Shown: in pieces, positions 1 through 5,724 of the stretch | Layout: every line of letters starts with the position of its first letter | How positions within the stretch are numbered: the stretch's first letter is position 1 | Program-made: the position numbers and the translations under genes | Notes under the pieces: model-generated | Seen by the model: the letters and a program-made list of their open reading frames with translations, nothing else | What the model was told of the DNA's origin: nothing | The model's database searches: none | DNA from: Nitrosomonas sp. UBA6494 | GTDB taxonomy: Bacteria > Pseudomonadota > Gammaproteobacteria > Burkholderiales > Nitrosomonadaceae | Reading direction: 5' to 3' | Assembly: GCA_002435335.1 (NCBI GenBank) | Contig: DJMI01000019.1 | Location: 512-7,634, forward strand | Length of the DNA: 7,123 bases

Positions 1-249
1 TTTGTCGAGCAACTGCAGCCTTTGCTGGCGGGAGTTCGCGACATCAAGGAAGTGCCACGCGGTCAACGTCTCGCACATCGGCCTGACTTGGCGATGCTAT
101 TCCCGATTGCTATTTGCAAAGACAAACAAGCGCGTGACGGGGCCATTCGACGCGCTTATCTTGAATACGGTTATACCATGGCAGCGATTGCTCGTGAAAC
201 GAAAATTCATTATTCGACGGTTAGTAAAATCATTAAGAGGGAGCGTTAG
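1..249 (+). CDS. REP-associated tyrosine transposase (RAYT/IS200-like), C-terminal part, cut by the left edge
   Basis: The frame is open from base 1 to a TAG at 247-249, giving 82 residues of a gene that begins outside the window. It starts FVEQLQPLLAG, followed by a basic linker (KEVPRGQR...RPDL), and ends in a helix-turn-helix-like segment (ARDGAIRRAYLEYGYT, then IARETKIHYSTVSKIIKR). From knowledge of the family, this linker plus an 'EYGYT...IHYSTVSKI' tail is the usual C-terminus of Y1-type RAYT proteins, which act at REP palindromes. The catalytic HUH and Tyr residues would lie upstream and cannot be checked, so I cannot say whether the gene is intact or a remnant. No REP-like palindrome follows it, because the adaptor gene starts 7 nt after the stop. 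An ATG at 22 is in frame but is probably internal, since similarity begins before it. The family call is fairly secure; activity is unknown. Confidence 0.72.
   Translation, partial: FVEQLQPLLAGVRDIKEVPRGQRLAHRPDLAMLFPIAICKDKQARDGAIRRAYLEYGYTMAAIARETKIHYSTVSKIIKRER
239..243 (+). promoter_or_regulatory. Possible ribosome binding site of the adaptor gene, inside the transposase gene
   Basis: A purine-rich run AAGAGGGAG (235-243) contains GGGAG, the only Shine-Dalgarno-like element before the ATG at 257. The gap of 13 nt to the start codon is longer than the usual 5-9 nt. It lies within the last codons of the transposase gene, so ribosomes finishing that gene could also restart at 257. Function is inferred. 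Confidence 0.4.
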
Positions 250-256
250 TTTCATC

Positions 257-1405
257 ATGTCAAGACGTGACCCCAAGTTTCTTATCTCGATTTCGATTGT
301 TCTGATTTGTCTGCTGGCAGTTTTCGCCTGGTATCGTGCAAAACCAGAGTCGATTGAAGTCGATCTGGTTATCGTTAGTCGAGGCGATGTCGAGGCAACC
401 GTGGTTAATACCCGTGCAGGCACCATCAAATCCTGTCAGCGTTCTAATCTGGCACCGATTTCCGGTGGGCAGATTGCGCAGATCCGAATCAAAGAAGGCG
501 ATCATGTCAAGCAAGGCCAGGTTTTACTGGAGCTTTGGAGTCAAGATCTGCAAGCACAACGCGAACTGGCGCAGCGGCAGCTTGCGATGGCACAACAACG
601 CCGCCGCGAAACCTGCATTCTGGCGGAAAATGCGCAACGCGAATCACAGCGCGTGCAACAATTGGTCGAGCAAGGTTTCGTCAGCTCGCAACGTGCGGAC
701 GATGCGCTCGCCAATGCCCGTTCTCGTCAGGCTAGCTGCGAAGCGGCAGTCTCCGATATTCAGCGAGCTGAAGCACAGGTTCGTGTAGCTCAAGCCGGTA
801 TTGATCGCACCGTTATCACTGCTCCCTTTTCCGGCGTGATCGGAAAGATTTCCGGTGAATTGGGGGAATTCACCACGCCTTCCCCACCCGGCATTCCCAC
901 TCCTCCGACGATTGATCTGATCGACGATGTTTGTCTTTACGTTTCGGCCCCGATGGATGAAGTCGATGCGCCAAAAATAAAGGTAGGACAAGATGCGCGT
1001 ATCACGTTGGATGCCATGCCAGAAAAGATTTTTCCGGGTAAAGTCCGCCGTATTGCACCGTATGTCACCGAGATTGAAAAACAGGCACGCACCGTGGATA
1101 TCGAAGTCGACTTCGAGCAAATTCCGGTTGATGTTTTGCTCGTCGGTTACAGTACCGATGTAGAAGTCATTCTCACTCGCAAGCAAGATGTGATACGCAT
1201 ACCCACTCAAGCTATCCGTCAGAACGATAAGGTCTGGATTGTTGATGCACAGAACCGATTAGCCGAGCAACCAGTGGAAACCGGCCTCAGCAATTGGAGT
1301 TTTACCGAAATCCTCAACGGGCTTCAAGCAGGTGACCGGGTCTTGATTTCATTCGATCAAGATGGCATCGAAGTGGGTGCCCTGGTGCATCCCAAATCCC
1401 ATTAA
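257..1405 (+). CDS. HlyD/MacA-type periplasmic adaptor of an ABC exporter
   Basis: This 382-residue protein would bridge the inner-membrane ABC transporter and an outer-membrane channel. Residues 8-25 form one hydrophobic membrane anchor (FLISISIVLICLLAVFAWY). A barrel-sandwich (lipoyl) half lies at about 44-92 (LAPISGGQIAQIRIKEGDHV), an Ala/Gln/Arg-rich coiled-coil hairpin at about 95-182, and the second lipoyl half at about 185-205 (VITAPFSGVIGKI). A beta-barrel domain follows at about 225-305, then a membrane-proximal domain ending in LQAGDRVLI. The hairpin tip matches the RLS motif RxxxLxxxxxxS as R132-L136-S143, which in MacA/AcrA-type adaptors contacts TolC-like proteins. The start at 257 was chosen because the anchor follows directly; the same frame is open back to base 2, but that stretch overlaps the transposase gene and resembles no adaptor. 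Odd points are a proline-rich loop (206-217) and four cysteines (60, 120, 161, 226). It is the first gene of the operon. The substrate is unknown. Confidence 0.9.
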   Translation: MSRRDPKFLISISIVLICLLAVFAWYRAKPESIEVDLVIVSRGDVEATVVNTRAGTIKSCQRSNLAPISGGQIAQIRIKEGDHVKQGQVLLELWSQDLQAQRELAQRQLAMAQQRRRETCILAENAQRESQRVQQLVEQGFVSSQRADDALANARSRQASCEAAVSDIQRAEAQVRVAQAGIDRTVITAPFSGVIGKISGELGEFTTPSPPGIPTPPTIDLIDDVCLYVSAPMDEVDAPKIKVGQDARITLDAMPEKIFPGKVRRIAPYVTEIEKQARTVDIEVDFEQIPVDVLLVGYSTDVEVILTRKQDVIRIPTQAIRQNDKVWIVDAQNRLAEQPVETGLSNWSFTEILNGLQAGDRVLISFDQDGIEVGALVHPKSH

Positions 1406-1407
1406 TC

Positions 1408-2091
1408 ATGATCCGTCTCACCGCCATTACCCGCACATTCCATATGGGCGATCAGGCTGTTCATGCATTAAACGACATCAACTTGTACATCGGGTCGGGT
1501 GAATATGTTTCAATCATGGGGCCTTCCGGGTCCGGAAAATCCACGCTGCTAAACATTATTGGTTTGCTTGATCGCCCCGATAGCGGCAGTTACGAGCTGG
1601 ATAATCGAATGATTATCGATTTATCGGAAACGGAGCAAGCACAAGTGCGCCGTGAGAAAATCGGCTTTGTTTTCCAATCGTTTCATCTCGTACCGCGCCT
1701 GACCGCTGCTGAAAATATTGAATTGCCGTTGATTCTGAGCGGCATCCCGCAAAAACAACGGCAATCGCGTGTCGAAGAAGCATTGCAAGCATTTGAATTA
1801 ATGCAGCGAGCAAATCATCGCCCGGCCGAATTATCCGGTGGACAACGCCAACGTGTTGCAATTGCGCGTGCCACCGTTATGCAACCCAGTGTCATTCTGG
1901 CGGATGAACCCACCGGCAATCTGGATCACCAAATCGGCTCGGAAGTCATGGCATTATTGGAAGACTTGCATCATCGCGGCACCACGTTGATCGTGGTGAC
2001 ACACGACCGTGAATTGGGTGCGCGTGCACACCGTCAAATCGGCATGCGCGATGGTAAAATTTTGACGGATCAGTCCAATGACGCTGTCTGA
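1408..2091 (+). CDS. ABC transporter ATP-binding protein, MacB/LolD type
   Basis: This 227-residue cytoplasmic ATPase powers the exporter encoded with it. All nucleotide-binding motifs are present and intact: Walker A GPSGSGKS (38-45), Q-loop Gln90 in FVFQSF, signature LSGGQ (142-146), Walker B VILADEP with catalytic Glu167, D-loop NLD (171-173) and H-loop His199. The sequence FVFQSFHLVPRLTAAENIELPL and the length are typical of the MacB/LolD/FtsE (3.A.1.122/125-like) class, which works with FtsX-fold permeases by mechanotransmission. In canonical MacB this domain is the N-terminus of a fused protein of about 650 residues; here it is a separate chain. The ATG is 2 nt after the adaptor's stop codon. 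No convincing Shine-Dalgarno sequence precedes it, so translation probably depends on coupling. The end overlaps the next gene by 14 nt. Confidence 0.95.
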   Translation: MIRLTAITRTFHMGDQAVHALNDINLYIGSGEYVSIMGPSGSGKSTLLNIIGLLDRPDSGSYELDNRMIIDLSETEQAQVRREKIGFVFQSFHLVPRLTAAENIELPLILSGIPQKQRQSRVEEALQAFELMQRANHRPAELSGGQRQRVAIARATVMQPSVILADEPTGNLDHQIGSEVMALLEDLHHRGTTLIVVTHDRELGARAHRQIGMRDGKILTDQSNDAV

Positions 2092-3280
2092 TACCCTGCA
2101 AACCTCCTTCAAAACCGTTCTCAGCTACCGTATCCGCTCACTGCTGATCGTTCTGGCAATGGCACTCGGTGTTGCCGCTGTGGTCGTACTGACTGCACTC
2201 GGTGACGGTGCCAGAAATTATATAATCAATCAATTTTCCTCTATCGGCACCAATTTACTGGTTGTTCTGCCTGGACGTGCGGAAACCGCCGGTTCATTTC
2301 CTGGTGCGATTCTAGGGCAAACACCGCGTGATTTGACACTAGCAGATGCACAGTTAATCGGCAGAATACCGCAAGTCAAACGTTATGCACCGCTCAATGT
2401 CGGCGCTGCGGAGCTCTCCGCGGCTAATCGGTTGCGCGAAGTAACCGTACTCGGCAGCAATACCAATTTAATACCGATCCGCCATATGCAATTGGCGCAA
2501 GGCAATTTCCTGGCACAAGGCTCAGAAAATAGCGCACAAATCGTCTTAGGCGCGAAAATCGCACAAGAATTTTTTCCTCGCAGCCAAGCCATAGGCCAAC
2601 GCATTCGCCTAAACGATAGCCGCTTTCTCGTCTCCGGTGTTCTCGCAGCGCAAGGAGAATCGATGGGATTCAACACCGATGAAATCGTCATTATTCCGAT
2701 TCATCACGCGCAGTCGCTGTTCAACACCACATCGTTATTTCGAATTTTGATTGAAGCCAAAAACCATAGCGAAATCGAATCCGTGAAGCATGCCGTTTTA
2801 TCGGTACTCAAGCAAAGTCACGATGGTGAAGAAGATATTACGGTCATTACGCAAGATGCTGTTCTTGCTACTTTTGATCGGATTTTACATACCATGACTC
2901 TGGCCGTCGCAGGAATTGCAGCAATCAGTCTGATTGTCGCCGGTATTTTAATCATGAATGTGATGTTGATCGCGGTTACGCAACGCACAACGGAAATCGG
3001 TTTGCTCAAAGCGATCGGCGCCACATCGGCCAATATCCGCTATTTGTTTTTTGCCGAAGCGATATGGTTATCGGCGGCTGGTGCGATACTCGGATTTTTT
3101 CTTGGACAATTCGGCAGTTGGATGATACGCATTGCTTATCCATTATTACCAGCATGGTCACCGATCTGGGCATCGACGGCAGGAATCGCAGTTGCATTAG
3201 CCACAGGCATTTTGGCCAGCCTATTTCCCGCCAGCCGGGCAGCCAGGCTTGATCCAGTCAATGCACTAAGCAAGCGATGA
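2078..3280 (+). CDS. FtsX/MacB-type ABC permease, first of two paralogues
   Basis: This 400-residue inner-membrane protein has the MacB permease layout. TM1 is at about 20-42 (LLIVLAMALGVAAVVVLTALGDGA), followed by a large periplasmic domain at about 45-270 (MacB-PCD-like, with IVLGAKIAQEFFPRS and SRFLVSGVLAAQGESMGF). Three further helices lie at about 273-299, 321-348 and 362-384. The FtsX-family cytoplasmic loop TEIGLLKAIGAT (305-316) follows TM2, and the protein ends with the typical PASRAARLDPVNALS. The family acts as dimers that move the periplasmic domain on ATP binding, pushing substrate through the adaptor and outer channel. The start ATG at 2078 lies 14 nt inside the ATPase gene, and no better start fits TM1. 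The last four bases overlap the second permease (ATGA). Two different permeases in one operon suggest a heterodimer. Substrate unknown; macrolides, peptides, lipids or siderophores are handled by relatives. Confidence 0.92.
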   Translation: MTLSDTLQTSFKTVLSYRIRSLLIVLAMALGVAAVVVLTALGDGARNYIINQFSSIGTNLLVVLPGRAETAGSFPGAILGQTPRDLTLADAQLIGRIPQVKRYAPLNVGAAELSAANRLREVTVLGSNTNLIPIRHMQLAQGNFLAQGSENSAQIVLGAKIAQEFFPRSQAIGQRIRLNDSRFLVSGVLAAQGESMGFNTDEIVIIPIHHAQSLFNTTSLFRILIEAKNHSEIESVKHAVLSVLKQSHDGEEDITVITQDAVLATFDRILHTMTLAVAGIAAISLIVAGILIMNVMLIAVTQRTTEIGLLKAIGATSANIRYLFFAEAIWLSAAGAILGFFLGQFGSWMIRIAYPLLPAWSPIWASTAGIAVALATGILASLFPASRAARLDPVNALSKR

Positions 3281-4476
3281 ATACGATTGATACCCTTCGT
3301 TTCGTTTTTCATTCACTAACGGCACATCCTCTGCGTACTCTGCTATCGGCATCCGGGATCGCGCTTGGTATCGCCGCGATCATCCTGCTGACAGCAATCG
3401 GCGATGGCGTTCAGCGTTTTGTATTATCCGAATTCACGCAGTTCGGTACCAACATCGTCAGCATTACTCCAGGCAAAATCAATACTCACGGCGGATCGTT
3501 AGGCGCTATCGGCAGCGCGCGGCTATTAACGATAGAAGATGCTTTGGCGCTAAAACAAAGCCGTTATGCACAATACACCAATGCCAGTGTTGTCGGTAAC
3601 GCGGAAATCCGGGCTCAAGGCCGCAGCCGCCGTGTTACGGCATATGGTCAAGGTCCCGATTTTGCTAATGCCTTCAATATAACAGTGGAGATCGGGCAAT
3701 TCCTACCGCAGGATGATCCTCGCAATCCTCGTGCTTACGTAGTACTTGGCGCAAAGGTACGCACTGAGCTTTTCGGTGAAACTAACCCGCTAGGCGCGAT
3801 CCTCCAAGTTGGCGGTTCACGTTTTCGGATTATCGGCGTAATGGCCCCAAAAGGTAACGTACTTGGATTTGATCTGGACGATACGGTTTTCATGCCGACA
3901 GCTCGCGCGTTGGAAGTGTTTAATCGTCATGGTGTTATGGAAATAAATTTTTCCTATCACCCAGGCGCAAACATACAAGCAGTCGTCGATGACATTCACC
4001 GTATTCTGATTGCCCGGCATGGTCGCGAGGATTTCACCGTCAAACCGCAACAACAAATGCTCAGTACCTTATCCACCGTGCTTAATGTATTAAAGTTCGC
4101 TGTTGCGGCACTCGGTGGGATTTCATTGATTGTCGGCGCAGTCGGCATGATTACGTTGATGCATATTGCAGTCTCTGAACGCGTAGCAGAAATCGGTTTG
4201 CTAACAGCATTAGGTGCAACGCAGGCTCGCATTCGCATCCTGTTTTTGTTGGAATCAACCGTTCTATCAACACTGGGCGGATTGACCGGTCTCATCGTCG
4301 GTGCAGGTATTGCGCGGCTGCTCCAATTATTGATCGGCAATCTACCGGTCAATATTCCCTGGGATTACGTATTAAGCGCCTTGTTCATTTCAATGATAAT
4401 CGGTCTTATGGCCGGAATTATTCCGGCCATGCACGCTGCAAAACTGAATCCGGTCGATGCATTGCGCTCTGATTAG
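3277..4476 (+). CDS. FtsX/MacB-type ABC permease, second of two paralogues
   Basis: This 399-residue membrane protein has the same architecture as the preceding gene. TM1 is at about 20-42 (LLSASGIALGIAAIILLTAIGDG), a periplasmic domain at about 45-270, and TM helices at about 272-298, 320-348 and 363-386. The loop is AEIGLLTALGAT (305-316) and the end is IPAMHAAKLNPVDALR. Side by side the two permeases align almost without gaps in the first 90 residues and around VVLGAKVRTELF / IVLGAKIAQEFF, so they are clear paralogues from an old duplication, but with many substitutions. It starts at the ATGA overlap with the first permease, the usual sign of coupled translation, and ends at TAG 4474-4476 as the last gene of the operon. 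The most likely role is the second half of a heterodimeric MacB-like membrane unit; two separate homodimers sharing one ATPase remain possible. Confidence 0.92.
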   Translation: MNTIDTLRFVFHSLTAHPLRTLLSASGIALGIAAIILLTAIGDGVQRFVLSEFTQFGTNIVSITPGKINTHGGSLGAIGSARLLTIEDALALKQSRYAQYTNASVVGNAEIRAQGRSRRVTAYGQGPDFANAFNITVEIGQFLPQDDPRNPRAYVVLGAKVRTELFGETNPLGAILQVGGSRFRIIGVMAPKGNVLGFDLDDTVFMPTARALEVFNRHGVMEINFSYHPGANIQAVVDDIHRILIARHGREDFTVKPQQQMLSTLSTVLNVLKFAVAALGGISLIVGAVGMITLMHIAVSERVAEIGLLTALGATQARIRILFLLESTVLSTLGGLTGLIVGAGIARLLQLLIGNLPVNIPWDYVLSALFISMIIGLMAGIIPAMHAAKLNPVDALRSD

Positions 4477-4500
4477 AAAACATGGGAAAACACTGATTAA

Positions 4501-4515
4501 CCCAGTTAAACTGGG
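4501..4515 (+). terminator. Possible weak terminator after the exporter operon
   Basis: CCCAGTTAAACTGGG is a perfect inverted repeat with 5-6 pairs and a 3-5 nt loop, 24 nt after the operon's stop codon. It is followed about 14 nt later by a second small hairpin with a run of five T (GTTTTTC). The T run is not directly at the stem base, so this is at best a weak intrinsic terminator. The position fits; the structure is seen, the function inferred. Confidence 0.3.
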
Positions 4516-4772
4516 CTGAAGTATACCGTTTTTCGGTTACAGAGCAGGACGCAACGTCGAGAAATGATTTTTCCATTCCGAAGAGTTCCAATGCGCCCGA
4601 AAAACCATGCAATCCAGCTCCTTGCAGAAGTTAAAAATGAGTCCTCGCTCGCGCAAATGCCCTGCCCGAACGCCTCATGAAGTCTTTATAAAAGCTTGCC
4701 GTGGTGCGGTTGCAATGTAAATTCACTCAAGAAAAGTGTGATTCAAGACACAATCGTTTGTAAACGCTGGTA

Positions 4773-4789
4773 CCGGATTCGTGATCCGG
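4773..4789. terminator. Possible terminator hairpin downstream of the PEP-CTERM gene
   Basis: CCGGAT and ATCCGG pair perfectly over 6 bp around the 5-nt loop TCGTG. The hairpin sits 11 nt past the PEP-CTERM stop codon when read on the minus strand. On the plus strand it is followed by a T-rich stretch (AATTTCTTT), so the better tail is for + transcription coming from the exporter operon, and it may serve both directions. It is too short to be certain. Confidence 0.35.
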
Positions 4790-4800
4790 AATTTCTTTAA

Positions 4801-5490
4801 TCAAGCTGAACGATTCTTTTCACGTTGCGCAGCAAAAACAAGGAGACCGAGTCCGGCCAGCAACATTGCATAAGTTTGAGGCTCAGGAACCGGGGCAAGC
4901 AAATTGACATTATCCAGGGCGATATTTTCCTGAACCGGGGTAAAATGCTCAGCGTTGATCCACAGCGAATCCAGGTTGGAAAGAACCGCGAGCAATTGCG
5001 CATCCGTCGCAGGAACTCCAGAGAAAGTATCCGATAGCTGCCAGGCGCCGCTTGCAAGCGTCACATCAAAGTGAGTCCAGGTTGCCGGCAAGCTATTGGT
5101 AATATCGTAAACCAATGTTAATCCCGCGCCCTTGAGCACGACATCGGCTTCATTAACATAGCTCGAACCAGCAATAACATATCTGCTGTCAAATTGCAGA
5201 CTACCACCGAAAGCAGCGCTTTGATCGCCGAGGAACTTACCGGGCGCGCTAAAATAACTCCATTGTGTATCCGGATCGGCCAGTACGATGGAACCATCGG
5301 GAACACCATCCGCGCTATAAACAGGAGCTAAACCAGAACTGATAACTGACCAAGAAGACGAACCATCCGTTGTGATCCCGGTCCAGCCATCGGCATCACT
5401 ATCGAAAGTGCTGGATACCAATGGGCTACCAACAGCAGAATGGGTTAAAGCAACGAAGAAACAAGCAGAGAAAACAGATAAGCGGATCAT
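4801..5490 (-). CDS. PEP-CTERM sorted secreted protein with a laminin-B-like domain
   Basis: This 229-residue exported protein starts with a signal peptide (MIRLSVFSACFFVALTHSAVG, cleavage probably near residues 20-22) and ends with the PEP-CTERM signal: VPEP at 201-204, a hydrophobic helix at about 207-221 (AMLLAGLGLLVFAA) and a basic tail (QREKNRSA). In this system the exosortase EpsH/XrtA processes the tail and the protein reaches the cell surface or exopolysaccharide matrix. The body at about 27-198 has the pattern of laminin B (domain IV)-like modules: STFDSDADGW, WSYFSAPGKFLGD, AAFGGSLQFD, the ADVVLKGAGLTLVYD strand pair, LDSLWINAEHF and finally IALDNVNL. Such modules are probably beta-sandwich carbohydrate or matrix binders; no enzyme motif is seen. 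A strong ribosome site (AAAGGAG) fixes the start. No exosortase or polysaccharide genes lie in the window, so this is an orphan substrate locus here. Exact function is unknown. Confidence 0.88.
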   Translation of the reverse strand: MIRLSVFSACFFVALTHSAVGSPLVSSTFDSDADGWTGITTDGSSSWSVISSGLAPVYSADGVPDGSIVLADPDTQWSYFSAPGKFLGDQSAAFGGSLQFDSRYVIAGSSYVNEADVVLKGAGLTLVYDITNSLPATWTHFDVTLASGAWQLSDTFSGVPATDAQLLAVLSNLDSLWINAEHFTPVQENIALDNVNLLAPVPEPQTYAMLLAGLGLLVFAAQREKNRSA

Positions 5491-5497
5491 ATGGGCA

Positions 5498-5504
5498 CTC
5501 CTTT
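5498..5504 (-). promoter_or_regulatory. Strong ribosome binding site of the PEP-CTERM gene
   Basis: Read on the minus strand this is AAAGGAG, 7 nt before the ATG at 5490. It is by far the best Shine-Dalgarno sequence in the window and confirms the chosen start. Confidence 0.8.
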
Positions 5505-5514
5505 ATCATTAAAG

Positions 5515-5549
5515 TAATTAATAAATTAAATCATAAAATATATTAATTA
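5515..5549. repeat. AT-only inverted repeat in the leader of the PEP-CTERM gene
   Basis: TAATTAAT (5515-5522) and its exact reverse complement ATTAATTA (5542-5549) flank a 19-nt AT-rich spacer, just upstream of the AAAGGAG site. It could be a protein-binding site or simply chance in an AT-rich leader. The 234-nt gap 5491-5724 holds no gene. It must contain the promoter of the PEP-CTERM gene, but I found no -35/-10 pair close enough to consensus to name. Confidence 0.3.
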
Positions 5550-5724
5550 GAAAGGATAATACACTATAAACCCACTCTAGCCATCCAAATACGCCAATTG
5601 CAAGATTTGCATCACATTTGCGATGATGAGGGTTTAATTAGAAAGAAACTATTATTTCAAGACCCGACCCTTAGGTTTTCCCTTCTGTATGTTTTTTCGA
5701 TTCCTTACATTTCGTTTGTATCGG

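Larger units (their letters stand above)
4477..4800. other. Non-coding gap between convergent genes
   Basis: These 324 nt separate the stop of the second permease from the stop of the PEP-CTERM gene on the opposite strand. I see no open frame with recognisable similarity. The longest candidates are a minus-strand frame that overlaps the permease end and a 27-codon plus-strand frame from an ATG near 4637, and neither resembles a known protein. There are short hairpins at 4501-4515, at about 4525-4537 (ACCG/CGGT around five T) and at 4773-4789. No tRNA fold or CRISPR-like repetition was found by eye. Confidence 0.6.

Noticed and set aside
188..216. Possible promoter TTGCTC...TATTCG ahead of the adaptor gene
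   Set aside because: Only three of six positions match consensus in each box, no better than chance.
2..256. N-terminal extension of the adaptor frame back to the window edge (85 extra residues)
   Set aside because: It overlaps the transposase gene in another frame, has no ATG or ribosome site in a sensible place, and resembles no adaptor; the anchor begins right after the ATG at 257.
644..1210. 188-codon open frame on the minus strand inside the adaptor gene
   Set aside because: Antisense shadow of a well-supported gene; no recognisable domain and no convincing ribosome site.
4418..4612. 64-codon minus-strand frame at the end of the second permease
   Set aside because: It overlaps the permease C-terminus antisense, and the sequence matches no family I know.
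5601..5622. CRP-like site upstream of the PEP-CTERM gene as a firm feature
   Set aside because: Only one half-site (TGTGA) is good; kept only as a remark under a finding.
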